Part shown: positions 25,986 to 35,988 of the stretch, one piece after another | How the letters are laid out: every line of letters begins with the position of its first letter | Numbering within the stretch: the stretch's first letter is position 1 | Source of the DNA: Caldilineaceae bacterium | GTDB taxonomy: Bacteria; Chloroflexota; Anaerolineae; Caldilineales; Caldilineaceae | DNA length: 64,000 bases | NCBI GenBank assembly: GCA_020846635.1 | Contig: JADLDO010000054.1 | Coordinates: forward strand, 243,656 to 307,655 | Reading direction: 5' to 3' | The notes under the pieces: model-generated | Told to the model about the DNA's origin: nothing | Databases searched by the model: none | Seen by the model: only the letters and a program-made list of their open reading frames with translations | Translations under genes and position numbers: made by a program

Positions 25986-26684
25986 CTAGTTCAAATCTTC
26001 AGTGCGGCTGCTGTTCCCGCTCCCCCGCGGCTGTCGCCACTGTTCCATCGTTTGCAGCCACTTTGGCCGCCTGCGCAGCCGTGGCACATCCGCCGCACCA
26101 TAACGCAAAGGCACGCCCGCCGCGCGCTGCTCAATCCAGCGTCCCAATGCATAGACAGGGGCTCCCAGCGTGCGCCGCCACGCCTGCAACAGCAGCCAGC
26201 CTAGACCGCTTGTTGCAATCGCCTGCCACGTCTCCAGCCCAAGCCCGGCACGCACAGCAATGACAATGGCAAGCAGCGTCCACAACGAGAGCAGCACACC
26301 AAAGGGATTGCCCAGGAAGGGCGTCAATTCAAAGAAGGCCAACAATTGTGGCGCATAGGCCAATCCTACCGCTGCCGCCACCGCCATCCACGACACATCT
26401 GCCCCAAAGCCATAGACCCCCACCAACCAAACACTCGCCAGCCACAGCCCATAGCCACCCATATAGTTGATGACCGACGCGATCATTGCCAAAATAAAAC
26501 GACGCGGGCGCACCTGATTGATAAACAAAACCAGGCTTTGGCCCAGAGCCTGTGACAGACCGGCAAGACCCACCACAATCAGCGCCATCCAAAGTCCCTG
26601 GCGCGATGCCTGTACGGCTACATAGATTTGTTCGTCCAGAGCGAGAGCTCGGAGAATCGCTTCCCCTACCGACGGCAGTTCCAT
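25986..26684 (-). CDS. Multi-pass membrane protein, Yip1-like
   Basis: About 232 residues with five predicted helices arranged as in Yip1-domain proteins: a soluble start (about 35 residues), hydrophobic segments, then a charged C-terminal tail (RLRRRPKWLQTMEQW). The ATG at 26684 is preferred, but a GTG at 26717 is possible and neither has a strong ribosome binding site. No function is known; the following gene encodes an alpha/beta-hydrolase-like protein. Confidence 0.55.
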   Translation of the reverse strand: MELPSVGEAILRALALDEQIYVAVQASRQGLWMALIVVGLAGLSQALGQSLVLFINQVRPRRFILAMIASVINYMGGYGLWLASVWLVGVYGFGADVSWMAVAAAVGLAYAPQLLAFFELTPFLGNPFGVLLSLWTLLAIVIAVRAGLGLETWQAIATSGLGWLLLQAWRRTLGAPVYALGRWIEQRAAGVPLRYGAADVPRLRRRPKWLQTMEQWRQPRGSGNSSRTEDLN

Positions 26685-26799
26685 AGTGATTACGGTCTGA
26701 ACCAAGAATAACACCAAGACTCAAATGAGGAGCGGATTAGAGTTCTCCTGTGCAGATTATAACACGCCTGGCACACAAGAGTGTTGCTTTATGCCAACA

Positions 26800-26828
26800 T
26801 TGGTATTCGCGTCCGGCTGAAGTATACT
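26800..26828 (+). promoter_or_regulatory. Promoter of the CapA-like gene
   Basis: TTGGTA (26800-26805), a 17-base spacer and TATACT (26823-26828), about 55 bases before the start codon at 26883. Confidence 0.6.
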
Positions 26829-26882
26829 GACGCAGTTTGAAACAGTTACAAAATGTTATCGACAAACTATCCCTAGAGATCC

Positions 26883-28628
26883 ATGTCATCTAACGCATTT
26901 TTGCATAAGTTTGCCGTCCTCATCGGCGTAGTCATGATATTAGCGGGTACGGTGCTTGGAGTCTTGGCCTACAACCAGCTCCCCACATTGCCGGGAGTCA
27001 AGAATAGCGCTCTGGCCGCTGTGCTGGATTCACCCGACACCCCATCTCCCCAGCCGGACTCGCCACTCTCACCCAATGGTCGTAGCACAGCGCAGCCGGC
27101 GGTGGCGAATGTCGCCGAATCGCTAGGCATTGCGCTGGGCGAGGGACTCCCTACAGCGTTGATCAGCGCCACGACCGATCTTGTGCTCAACCACACAGAG
27201 ATGTTGATCACAGATCAGGACAGCCCCCAGGCTCAGATACTCTTTGACTGGGAGGCAGCAGAGGGTGAACCCTTCTACCGGCAGTTTTTCGCCGCAGCGA
27301 CTCGCTTTGATACCATTGATCTCAGCTTGCGCAATTTGCACATCGAACGCGCCTGGCGAGGTGACACGCGCAGGTTCAAATCCATCGCCGTCCTCGCCAC
27401 GACCCTACCAGCACTCACACAATTCATGGGTGAAGCTGGTGACTCGGTGGTGGTCTATGACGAGATGGATGCCCTGATCGCTGCCACATGGGCCGACCGG
27501 AACATCCTGGCGCTTGTCCCCTTTGAGCAGCTCAGACCTAGCCTCGCGGTCTATACGGTCGACGGGCAGACGCCTGTAGAGAATGCCACAAAGTTCAACC
27601 CTTCCGCCTATCCCCTTGTGGCGACGGTCTATGCACACACGCAACCTGGTGCACCCAGCAATGCGCTCAGCCGCCTGAGCGCCGCGCTGCCCGATACCAA
27701 TCGCGACAGCAGCAGGCTCACCGTTGTCGCCATGACAGGTGTGACGGCGATGGTACGGCTCACTGCCGACCAAATGGATCGCCGCGGTGCCGCTTGGCCC
27801 GCCGAGGTTGTCGGCCCAGAGCTAGCGGCTGCAGATATTACCGCCATCAGCAATGAAGTCCCCTTCGTGCCCGACTGCGAAACCAACACAGATGAAGACA
27901 ATCTGGTCTTTTGCAGCAAGCCGGAGTATATGGAGACATTAACTGCCTCTGGCGCGGATATTATTGGGCTTACGGGCAATCATCAGAATGACTATGGCCT
28001 TGAGGACGCACTCACATCGCTGACGATCTATGAAGACGCTGGTTTGCCCGTCTACGGTGGGGGTGCGGATCGAGCGGATGCCTTTGCTCCCCTCTTTTTG
28101 GAGCACAATGGCAACAAGCTGGCCTTTCTTGGTGCAAACAGCTATGGCCCCCCCTCTGCCTGGGCAACAGAATTCTCACCAGGGAGCGCCCCCTTCGATC
28201 TGGCGATTATGTCCGCTGCCATTCGCAGCATCAAGGACGCGGGTGAGGCCGATGTCGTCTTTAGCGAATTGCAATATCAAGAGAGCTACGCCGTAACGCC
28301 GCTCTACGATCAACGTCTTGATTTTGGCGCGCTCGCGCGCGCAGGCGCTGATATTGTCACAGGCGTGCAAAGCCATGTGCCCCAGGCCGTCGAATTTGTG
28401 GATGGACACCTAGTCCTCTATGGGTTGGGCAATCTCTATTTTGACCAAATGTGGACAGAAGATACCCGCGAAGGGCTGATCGTCAAACACACGATCTACG
28501 CAGGTCGCCACATCAGCACCCAGTTGCTGCCCACGCTCTTGTATGATTATGGGCAGCCGCGCTGGCCCGACGCAGAGCGTAAGGCGGCAATCTTGGCAAA
28601 GGTTTTTGGTGCCAGTGTCTGGGAATAA
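26883..28628 (+). CDS. CapA-family (poly-gamma-glutamate biosynthesis-type) metallophosphatase
   Basis: 581 residues. Residues about 8-31 are a membrane anchor, followed by a Ser/Pro-rich linker. The C-terminal half is the CapA domain of the calcineurin-like metallophosphoesterase superfamily: EVPFVPDCE, ADIIGLTGNHQNDYG (metal-binding Asn-His near residue 365), IYEDAGLPVYGGG, then VVFSELQYQE and AGADIVTGVQSHVPQAVEF. The typical partner genes capB and capC are absent here, so a cell-wall or polysaccharide role is unproven. It is divergent from the Yip1-like gene. Confidence 0.8.
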   Translation: MSSNAFLHKFAVLIGVVMILAGTVLGVLAYNQLPTLPGVKNSALAAVLDSPDTPSPQPDSPLSPNGRSTAQPAVANVAESLGIALGEGLPTALISATTDLVLNHTEMLITDQDSPQAQILFDWEAAEGEPFYRQFFAAATRFDTIDLSLRNLHIERAWRGDTRRFKSIAVLATTLPALTQFMGEAGDSVVVYDEMDALIAATWADRNILALVPFEQLRPSLAVYTVDGQTPVENATKFNPSAYPLVATVYAHTQPGAPSNALSRLSAALPDTNRDSSRLTVVAMTGVTAMVRLTADQMDRRGAAWPAEVVGPELAAADITAISNEVPFVPDCETNTDEDNLVFCSKPEYMETLTASGADIIGLTGNHQNDYGLEDALTSLTIYEDAGLPVYGGGADRADAFAPLFLEHNGNKLAFLGANSYGPPSAWATEFSPGSAPFDLAIMSAAIRSIKDAGEADVVFSELQYQESYAVTPLYDQRLDFGALARAGADIVTGVQSHVPQAVEFVDGHLVLYGLGNLYFDQMWTEDTREGLIVKHTIYAGRHISTQLLPTLLYDYGQPRWPDAERKAAILAKVFGASVWE

Positions 28629-28662
28629 CCCCGCAAAGTGCGTAAAACGGAATGTGGCACGC

Positions 28663-28691
28663 TTGCCGCTGGCATTGGAATTTCGTATACT
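28663..28691 (+). promoter_or_regulatory. Promoter of the DsbA-like gene
   Basis: TTGCCG (28663-28668), a 17-base spacer and TATACT (28686-28691), about 40 bases before the start codon. A GAGGAGT ribosome binding site follows at about 28717. Confidence 0.6.
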
Positions 28692-28731
28692 GGTAGCGTA
28701 TGAGAATTCTTTTAATGAGGAGTAACATTGC

Positions 28732-29448
28732 ATGACAAAAAGTTCTGCATCTAGCATTCGTGGCACAAAAACACGGCGCAAGACCGACAACAACAATATC
28801 GGCATTTGGATTGTCGGTATCTCGGCTGCGATTGTCCTTGTCGTCGTCTTGGCTGTTGCCTTGAGCAACCGCACTGCCTCGATTGCTGCCGAAGTACCCG
28901 ATCTCCCGGCAGAGTGGCTTGTCGGCACGACGATGGGCGACCCCGAAGCGCCGGTCACGATTCAGGCCTGGGAAGATTTCATGTGCCCCGCCTGTCGCCA
29001 ATGGACATCGACCGTCGAACCGCAGTTGATCGACCAGTACATCAAGACAGGCCAAGTCCGGCTCGAATTCCATCAATTCCCGCTCTCCATCCACGCACCT
29101 GGCGCGGATATGGGCGCGATGGCGAGCCTCTGCGCCAATGATCAAGGCGCATTCTGGCCCTATCACAACCGCCTTTTCCCTGCACAAGACCAGGGACAAG
29201 CAGGCTTTACGATTGATGCCCTGGTTCGCTATGCCGACGAGTTGGGCCTGGACAGCCGCGCTTTGATGGAGTGCATGAGCAGCCTGAAGTATCGCGATCA
29301 AGTGACTGCCTCCGGCAACGAAGCACTCAGCCTCGGCCTCAACGCAACGCCCTCCGTGATCGTCAATGGGACGAAGATGACCAATCCCTTTGATATGAAC
29401 GAAATGAAGGCGCTGATTGACAGTGCCCTGGCCGCTTCCGGCAGCTAA
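28732..29448 (+). CDS. Membrane-anchored DsbA-family thiol oxidoreductase
   Basis: 238 residues. A membrane helix at about 23-44 anchors an extracytoplasmic thioredoxin-fold domain with the CPAC active site (Cys85 and Cys88) in WEDFMCPACRQW. The cis-Pro loop is NATPSVIVNG near residue 205. The domain order and anchor match DsbA/BdbD-like proteins of monoderm-type bacteria. A role in disulfide formation in exported proteins is likely. The next gene encodes a surface protein, 32 bases on. Confidence 0.9.
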   Translation: MTKSSASSIRGTKTRRKTDNNNIGIWIVGISAAIVLVVVLAVALSNRTASIAAEVPDLPAEWLVGTTMGDPEAPVTIQAWEDFMCPACRQWTSTVEPQLIDQYIKTGQVRLEFHQFPLSIHAPGADMGAMASLCANDQGAFWPYHNRLFPAQDQGQAGFTIDALVRYADELGLDSRALMECMSSLKYRDQVTASGNEALSLGLNATPSVIVNGTKMTNPFDMNEMKALIDSALAASGS

Positions 29449-29480
29449 CCGTCTGCTGGCGGAAAGGAATCGTTAGCTTT

Positions 29481-30308
29481 TTGATCTCGTTACGCTCATT
29501 ACAGCCGCGCCGATTGACCGGCGCGGCTACACTCTTATTCATAGCCATGCTCTGCCTGGGCGCGCTCTGGGCCACTCCGCCTCTCTTTGCCCAATCGGGC
29601 ATCACCGCGCCGGCCCCCGGAGCCTCGGTCAGCGGCGATGTTGTGATCATGGGAACCGCTGTCATCGACCCGTTTCAAAAGTACGAGCTTCACTATAAGT
29701 TGGAGCCAAGCGGGGATGATGCCTATATCTACTTTTTTGGGGCCACAACACCCGTCATGAATGGGCAGTTAGGTGTCTGGCAGACAGGCGGCATGCCCCC
29801 CGGCACGTACAGTCTGCGCTTGCGCGTGGTCAAAAATGACGGCAACTATGCCGAGTTCTATACACAAAATATCAGCGTGAATCAAGGGGCAGCCGCCGAG
29901 GAGTCGCCAACGCCCACAGCGACATCTTCTGAACCGACTGCCACACCGATCCCAACGGCAACCTTTACACCTGCACCGCAGCCCACTGTCGCTGTCGGCC
30001 AAATTGCCCAACCAGGGCTGGAGAATGTGGCAACACCCACGCCAACGCCAGAAGTGGTGGCAGTGGTTCCCGATACAGCCAGCACCGGTGGGCAGCCTGT
30101 TACAACCACATTGGCAGCAGCGACCAACGTGAACGCGGAGAGCAGTGGGGGCAGTGTCACCCGCGAATTGGGCGAGGCGCTCTCCATCAATCGCTTGCGC
30201 GGCCAATTCTTTAATGGGATGCGGATCAGCGCAGCACTCTTTTTGGGTGTGATTGCGCTGTATGGGGGCAAGCGGCTCTTTGATTGGGTCTGGACGCAGT
30301 TTTCATAG
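29481..30308 (+). CDS. Surface-anchored protein with Ig-like domain, Thr/Pro linker and C-terminal helix
   Basis: 275 residues starting at a TTG with AAGGAA upstream. The signal peptide (about 1-38) ends PPLFAQ. Residues about 40-135 form a beta-sandwich-like domain (TAPAPGASVSGDVVIMGTA, YELHYKLEPSGD, GTYSLRLRVVKNDGN). Residues about 140-225 are Thr/Pro/Ala-rich. A membrane helix near 245-265 is followed by a short basic-aromatic end. This is an extracellular domain on a flexible stalk. It follows the DsbA-like gene and may share its transcript, although it contains no cysteine pair. Confidence 0.65.
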   Translation: MISLRSLQPRRLTGAATLLFIAMLCLGALWATPPLFAQSGITAPAPGASVSGDVVIMGTAVIDPFQKYELHYKLEPSGDDAYIYFFGATTPVMNGQLGVWQTGGMPPGTYSLRLRVVKNDGNYAEFYTQNISVNQGAAAEESPTPTATSSEPTATPIPTATFTPAPQPTVAVGQIAQPGLENVATPTPTPEVVAVVPDTASTGGQPVTTTLAAATNVNAESSGGSVTRELGEALSINRLRGQFFNGMRISAALFLGVIALYGGKRLFDWVWTQFS

Positions 30309-30446
30309 AGGTTTCATAGCAGCTAGACCGGCGTAGCCGAGCGCGCCGCTGCCAACAACCGAAATCGCACACGCGGGCAAGGGCCTCTATGGGGCAAACT
30401 TGCCTTTTCCGCGTTGCCATAAACCGTTGCCACAAACCGCAAATGA

Positions 30447-31037
30447 ATGAAGGTTATGTCAAACACAAAAATGATTGTCGGCCTCGGAAATCCAGGGGCC
30501 CGTTATGCACACAACCGTCACAACATCGGCTTTCAATGCGTCAACCTCTTGGCCCAGCGTCATCGCATCGACGGCGGGCGCGCCCAACTGCGCGCCATGA
30601 CAGCGGACGGTTGGATCGCCCGTGGCGACGCGCGCGCCAAAGTGATCCTGGTCAAGCCCATGACCTATATGAATGCCAGCGGAGAAGCCGTCGGCCCGTT
30701 GGCGCGCTACTATCATGTCGAACCCGATGACATCATCGTCGTCCATGATGACTTGGACATGGAAATGGGCAAGCTGCGGCTGCGCCGCAACGGCAGTTCC
30801 GGCGGTCAAAATGGCATCAAGTCCATCACCCAACATCTGGGTACACCGGAGTTTCATCGCGCCAAAGTGGGCATCGGTCGCCCCCCCGGACGTATAGACC
30901 CGGCCGCCTATGTCCTGCAAGATTTCAGCGTTGCTGAAGAAGAGATCTTTGGCCCCTTGCGCGAAAAAGTGTGTGATGCCCTGGAGTGCTGGATCTTCGA
31001 AGGGATCGAAGCTGCCATGAACCGCTACAATGGCTAA
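30447..31037 (+). CDS. pth: Peptidyl-tRNA hydrolase
   Basis: Releases tRNA from peptidyl-tRNA that has dropped off the ribosome. 196 residues with all family motifs: MIVGLGNPGARYAHNRHNIGF (N-terminal Asn and catalytic His), LVKPMTYMNASGEAV, and VVHDDLDMEMGKLRLRRNGS, then GGQNGIKSI. An ATG three codons later (30456) could be the true start. mfd begins 35 bases after the stop, so the two are probably co-transcribed. Confidence 0.95.
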   Translation: MKVMSNTKMIVGLGNPGARYAHNRHNIGFQCVNLLAQRHRIDGGRAQLRAMTADGWIARGDARAKVILVKPMTYMNASGEAVGPLARYYHVEPDDIIVVHDDLDMEMGKLRLRRNGSSGGQNGIKSITQHLGTPEFHRAKVGIGRPPGRIDPAAYVLQDFSVAEEEIFGPLREKVCDALECWIFEGIEAAMNRYNG

Positions 31038-31072
31038 GAATTGCGGCTAAGCACGCGCCTGAAAGCTGACCC

Positions 31073-34000
31073 ATGCATCTAACTGGACTTCTCGAACTGC
31101 TCAACCGTCTGCCCCCCTTCCGCCACCTGCTGGAAAATGGCAGCGAAACACCCCTGGCGCTTCTGCAAGCGGCGCGCCCATACATGACCGCGGGGCTGTA
31201 CAACGCGCGCGGCAATGCATTGCTGCTGCTCACGGCGCGCAGCGAAATGGTGCAGCAGATTGTCAGCCAACTGGCGCTATGGCTGCCCGAACCCGAAGCG
31301 GGGGGGCCATCCATTCTTCCCTTTCCAGAGGCCGACGCCCTCCCCTATGAGCGCATCGGCTGGAGCAGCGCCACCCGCCAACAGCGTCTGACCGCGCTCT
31401 CGGCCTTGCAGAGCCGCACAAACGCGCCGCCCATCGTGGTTGCCTCCACACGCGCGCTGATGCAAAAGACATTGCCCACACGCGAGCTACGGCTGGCACT
31501 CCGTCCTGTCAAGGTCGGCGAGATCGTGCGGCTGGACCAAATGTCGGCGCGCTGGGTGCAGACCGGCTATAACCCGGCGGATGTGGTCGAAGAGCCTGGC
31601 GTTTTCGCGCGCCGCGGCGGCATCGTCGATATCTGGCCCCCCAATTTGCCCTATCCTGTCCGCATCGATCTCTTTGGCGACGAAGTCGAAAGCCTGCGCC
31701 TCTTTGATCCCGCCACCCAACGCACAATCCGCCAGGTGCAGCAGGTGGAGATTGGCCCCGGCAGCGAGGCGCTCTCTAAATATGGCCCTGCCGCCCTGCA
31801 ACGGCTGGGTTTGCAGCCCGACCTGCTCAACGCCGCGTCCAACCTGGACGCCAGCGCAACGGGTTCGCCGCTGCAAGACCCCAACCTGCTCCTCGCCGTA
31901 CGCGAAGAACTGCGCCGTGAGGTAGACTACCTGCGCGAAAGCCAAAGCTTTCATGGCATCGAGTGGTATCTGCCCTACTTCTATGAACAGCCTGCCTCGC
32001 TGCTCGACTATTTGCCAAGCGATGGTCTGCTGCTCATGGATGATGCCATTGACTTCTTCGCCACACTCTATGAACTGGAGACACAGGCCAACGGTCTCGC
32101 TGCCGAACTTCACCGCAGCGGCGAACTGCCGCGCGACTTTGCACGCAGCTACTTCACTACCGACGAGTTACGTGCCCGTCTGCTCCACGCCAAGCCCATC
32201 ATCTTGGGCTACGGCGATCTTCTGGGCAAAAGCACCGATGCCAACACCCCGCTTGCGCGTGCCTTTATCCCTGGCCCGCGCTACGCCGGTAAGACCAAAC
32301 AGATTGTGAGCGACATCGCCAAGCTGCGCGAGGCCGATGACGCGGCTGTGCTATTAACACGCCAAGCCGCGCGCCTGCAAGCCGCGCTTGCCGATGCCGA
32401 CATTACGGCGCACGTCCATAGTGACCTGACCACCCCTCCGGCACCGCGTACGACAGTCTTGGTTCAAGGGATCGCGCCGGAAGGATTTATCTTGCGCGGC
32501 ATCGAACGACCCCAGGCAAGCGGTGATTATGACCTGCACTTTCTGACCGACACCGAGCTTTTTGGATGGAGCAAGCCACAGGCGCGCCGCCGTCCCACCG
32601 CACACAGCACCGTCGCACCCGAAATTTTCTTTGCCGATGTCAAACCGGGTGATTATGTCGTGCATCTAGAGCATGGTGTGGGTGTCTATGATGGCCTGAT
32701 CAAGCTCGAGTTGGGCGGCATGTCGCGCGAGTATCTGCAAGTCAGCTATGCGCGCAATGACAAGCTCTATGTGCCTGTCCATCAAGCCGACCGTCTCAGC
32801 CGCTATGTGGGCGCGGGCGAAAAAACACCCTCCATCAACCGCCTCGGCACAGCCGATTGGCAGATGGTCAAGGATCGCGCGCGCAAATCCGTCGCCGATA
32901 TTGCCGAAGACCTGCTCCATCTCTATGCTGAGCGCGAAGTAGCCCGCGGTCATTCCTACAGCCCGGATGGCCCCTGGCAAGATGAACTAGCCGCCAGTTT
33001 CCCCTATGAAGAAACCGACGACCAGATCAACGCCATTGACGCCGTACGCCAGGATATGGAGTCTGATCGCCCGATGGACCGGCTGATTGCGGGCGACGTG
33101 GGCTATGGCAAGACCGAGGTGGCAGTGCGCGCCGCCTTCAAGGCGATCATGGACGGCAAACAAGTTGCCTTCCTCGTCCCTACCACCGTCCTGGCCCAAC
33201 AGCACTATCGCAACTTGAGCCAGCGCCTCTCTAAGTTTCCCGTACGCGTGGAGATGCTTTCCCGCTTCCGCACACCTGCCCAGCAAGAAGCCATCATCCG
33301 CGGCCTGGCGGAAGGCTCCATCGATCTCCTGGTCGGCACGCATCGCATCCTCAGCGATGACCTGGACTTCAAAGATTTGGGGATGTTGATCATTGATGAA
33401 GAACAACGCTTTGGTGTTGCCCAAAAGGAAAAGCTCAAACAGCTACGCACCCAAGTCGATGTACTGACCCTCTCCGCCACGCCCATCCCGCGCACGCTGC
33501 ATATGAGCCTCAGCGGGATTCGCGACATGAGCACAATCACGACGCCCCCCAAAGAGCGGTTGCCTGTGCATACCGTTCTGGCCGAGTATGACGATGTATT
33601 GGTGCGCCAGGCCATCGAGCGCGAAATCACGCGCAATGGTCAAGTCTTTGTGGTCACAGACAAAGTGCGCGGCATCCAGGCATTGGCCGACCGCATCCAA
33701 CACCTCGTCCCCGAAGCCACGGTGGATATTGGACACGGGCAAATGGCAGAACGGCAGTTGGAAGATGTAATGTACCGCTTTGCTCAAGGCGAGTTCGATG
33801 TGCTGGTAGCCACCACCATCATCGAAAATGGGCTGGACATCCCCAATGCCAATACCATCATCATCAACCGCGCCGATCACTTTGGCCTTGCTCAACTCTA
33901 CCAACTGCGCGGACGCGTTGGGCGCGGCGCCCAGCGCGGTCACTGCTACCTTCTATATGAAAAGTTCAACCCGCTCAGCTATGACGCGCGCCGCCGCCTT

Positions 34001-34858
34001 GCCGCCATCATGGAAAGCAGCGAGGAACTGGGTGCAGGCTTCCGCATCGCCATGCGCGACCTGGAAATCCGTGGAGCGGGCGATCTGTTGGGTGCGCGCC
34101 AGCATGGGCATATTGACAGCGTAGGCTTTGATCTCTATACCCGCCTCTTGGCCCAGGCGATCAACGAGGCCAAGCGCAAGATGCATGTCATCGACCAGGC
34201 GCTTCAACAGCAGCCCACAGAGAATGGCGCAGGGAACGGTACAGAGAATGGTAGCGGGCAGGGCAGCGATGCTGGAGATGGGGCGCTGCATCTGCAACCG
34301 GCGCAGGCACAGCCTTCTACCGGCACAGAGTTGACCGATCTGGAAAACTCATTCGACATCAACGACCCATTGGCTCCTCCGGTGCTGCTTGATCTGCCGC
34401 TCGACGCGCAGATTCCCCAGACTTACATCGAAGAAGAAAGCCTGCGCCTCCAGATGTATCGCCGTATTGCGGGCATGACCCATCTGGAGAGCATCGAGGA
34501 AATGCGCAAGGAGATGGTAGACCGCTTTGGCACAGACGATGTTACAGGCAGCGTTCCCGAAGAAGTGGAAAATCTCTTCTATCAAATCCGCGTTAAGATT
34601 CTCGCCTTGCGTGCCAATGTGCAAAACATTGGGCGCGAACTCGATCAACTGGTCATCCGCAGCGAAGCATTAGAGAACATCAACCGGTCGGCGCTGGAAA
34701 GCCGTCTGCACCAAGCCTTTGGCAGCGCGCCCAACCGCAACGATCCCGACGCCGCCATTCCGCGCGTCGCCCGCCGCGCCGTCTATCTCCCTATCGACGA
34801 CGCCGAAAAATGGCGTGGCGCGCTGGTGCGCACCCTGGAGATCATGGCCTATAGCTGA
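31073..34858 (+). CDS. mfd: Transcription-repair coupling factor Mfd
   Basis: DNA translocase that removes stalled RNA polymerase and recruits UvrA. 1261 residues. The N-terminal UvrB-like modules cover about 1-480. The RNA-polymerase-interacting CarD-like domain begins VKPGDYVVHLEHGVGVYDG near residue 522. The helicase core has Walker A GDVGYGKTE near 675 and DEEQRFG near 775, then helicase C motifs ending QLRGRVGRG. The C-terminal TRCF domain (IPQTYIEEESLRLQMYRR) starts near 1115. Between them, about residues 1040-1085 form an unusual Gly/Asn/Gln-rich insertion. Confidence 0.97.
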   Translation: MHLTGLLELLNRLPPFRHLLENGSETPLALLQAARPYMTAGLYNARGNALLLLTARSEMVQQIVSQLALWLPEPEAGGPSILPFPEADALPYERIGWSSATRQQRLTALSALQSRTNAPPIVVASTRALMQKTLPTRELRLALRPVKVGEIVRLDQMSARWVQTGYNPADVVEEPGVFARRGGIVDIWPPNLPYPVRIDLFGDEVESLRLFDPATQRTIRQVQQVEIGPGSEALSKYGPAALQRLGLQPDLLNAASNLDASATGSPLQDPNLLLAVREELRREVDYLRESQSFHGIEWYLPYFYEQPASLLDYLPSDGLLLMDDAIDFFATLYELETQANGLAAELHRSGELPRDFARSYFTTDELRARLLHAKPIILGYGDLLGKSTDANTPLARAFIPGPRYAGKTKQIVSDIAKLREADDAAVLLTRQAARLQAALADADITAHVHSDLTTPPAPRTTVLVQGIAPEGFILRGIERPQASGDYDLHFLTDTELFGWSKPQARRRPTAHSTVAPEIFFADVKPGDYVVHLEHGVGVYDGLIKLELGGMSREYLQVSYARNDKLYVPVHQADRLSRYVGAGEKTPSINRLGTADWQMVKDRARKSVADIAEDLLHLYAEREVARGHSYSPDGPWQDELAASFPYEETDDQINAIDAVRQDMESDRPMDRLIAGDVGYGKTEVAVRAAFKAIMDGKQVAFLVPTTVLAQQHYRNLSQRLSKFPVRVEMLSRFRTPAQQEAIIRGLAEGSIDLLVGTHRILSDDLDFKDLGMLIIDEEQRFGVAQKEKLKQLRTQVDVLTLSATPIPRTLHMSLSGIRDMSTITTPPKERLPVHTVLAEYDDVLVRQAIEREITRNGQVFVVTDKVRGIQALADRIQHLVPEATVDIGHGQMAERQLEDVMYRFAQGEFDVLVATTIIENGLDIPNANTIIINRADHFGLAQLYQLRGRVGRGAQRGHCYLLYEKFNPLSYDARRRLAAIMESSEELGAGFRIAMRDLEIRGAGDLLGARQHGHIDSVGFDLYTRLLAQAINEAKRKMHVIDQALQQQPTENGAGNGTENGSGQGSDAGDGALHLQPAQAQPSTGTELTDLENSFDINDPLAPPVLLDLPLDAQIPQTYIEEESLRLQMYRRIAGMTHLESIEEMRKEMVDRFGTDDVTGSVPEEVENLFYQIRVKILALRANVQNIGRELDQLVIRSEALENINRSALESRLHQAFGSAPNRNDPDAAIPRVARRAVYLPIDDAEKWRGALVRTLEIMAYS

Positions 34859-34908
34859 TATTGCCCCGCTGTTGGGGTGGCTTTGCAAGTTCAAAGTAAG
34901 AGCAAAGT

Positions 34909-35982
34909 ATGGATTTCAGAGAGATCGCACGTCGCCGGATGGACAACCAGGGCCTTGTCAATCCAACGACAGACAATCCAATAGATGTCGTGGCGTGGCA
35001 GGGCGCTGTGCAAGCACAGGAATATGCCTTTGCCAAATGGGCTGTTGCGCAGCGCACGACAGGTATGAACGACGCCCAAATGGAGCAGGCATTTACCGAC
35101 GGCACAATTCTCCGCACCCATGTAATGCGCCCCACCTGGCATTTTGTCACACCTGCCGATATTCGTTGGATGCTTGTGCTCACCGCCCCGCGCGTCAATC
35201 AGGTGATGGGCTCCTATTACCGCGCCCATGCATTGGACGACGCCACATTTCGCCGCAGCAGCGAGGCGCTCACCAGGGCATTGGCAGGGGGCAAGCACCT
35301 CACCCGCGCAGAACTGGCAACGGCTCTCCAGCACGCCGGTATAGTTACCGATGGCTTACGGCTCGGCTTTCTGGTCATGCGTGCCGAACTGGACGCGCTG
35401 ATTTGCAGCGGCCCGCGGCGCGGCAAGCAGTTTACCTATGCGCTGCTCGAAGAGCGAGTGCCGCCCGCAAAAAGCCTAGCTCGTGACGAAGCGCTGGCCG
35501 AACTCACCAAACGCTATTTTCAAAGCCACGGGCCTGCGCTCATCAAGGATTTTGTCTGGTGGTCTGGCCTGACAGTCGCCGATGCCAAGCAGGGCATTGA
35601 AATGCTCAAACCCCAGCTTCAGCAGGAAGTTGTCAACGGTCAAAGCTACTGGTTTGCCGATTCCCCTGCGCCCGCCCAGAGAAGCAGCCCAGCAACCTAT
35701 CTGCTGCCGGTTTATGACGAAGCATTGGCAAGTTTCAAAGACTACAGTGCCGCTGTGCCACCACAATTTGAGGGGATGTGGGACAATTCCGACCGTATCT
35801 TCAGCCACTATGTTGTAATCGATGGTCAGATCGTCGGTTCGTGGAAGCGCACCTTTGCCAAAGGCGCAGTGGTCATTGAATTCAAGTCCTTCGCCACCTG
35901 GAGCGATGCCGAAACGGAAGCGATTCATGCCGAAGCCCAGCGTTTTGCAGACTTCCTCGGCATGCCCCTAGCGCTGCGCTGA
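34909..35982 (+). CDS. HTH_42 (AlkZ-like) winged-helix protein, candidate DNA glycosylase
   Basis: 357 residues of the winged-helix DNA-binding HTH_42 family, which includes the interstrand-crosslink glycosylases AlkZ and AlkX/YcaQ. The segment WQGAVQAQEYAFAKW holds a Q-x-Q triplet at residues 35-37, the position and pattern of the AlkZ catalytic QxQ motif. Further family signals are RPTWHFVTPADIRW and YLLPVYDEALASFKDY, with a C-terminal beta domain. It lies 50 bases after mfd on the same strand, so both may be repair genes of one transcript. Glycosylase activity is inferred from the motif. Confidence 0.75.
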   Translation: MDFREIARRRMDNQGLVNPTTDNPIDVVAWQGAVQAQEYAFAKWAVAQRTTGMNDAQMEQAFTDGTILRTHVMRPTWHFVTPADIRWMLVLTAPRVNQVMGSYYRAHALDDATFRRSSEALTRALAGGKHLTRAELATALQHAGIVTDGLRLGFLVMRAELDALICSGPRRGKQFTYALLEERVPPAKSLARDEALAELTKRYFQSHGPALIKDFVWWSGLTVADAKQGIEMLKPQLQQEVVNGQSYWFADSPAPAQRSSPATYLLPVYDEALASFKDYSAAVPPQFEGMWDNSDRIFSHYVVIDGQIVGSWKRTFAKGAVVIEFKSFATWSDAETEAIHAEAQRFADFLGMPLALR

Positions 35983-35988
35983 CCTTCC

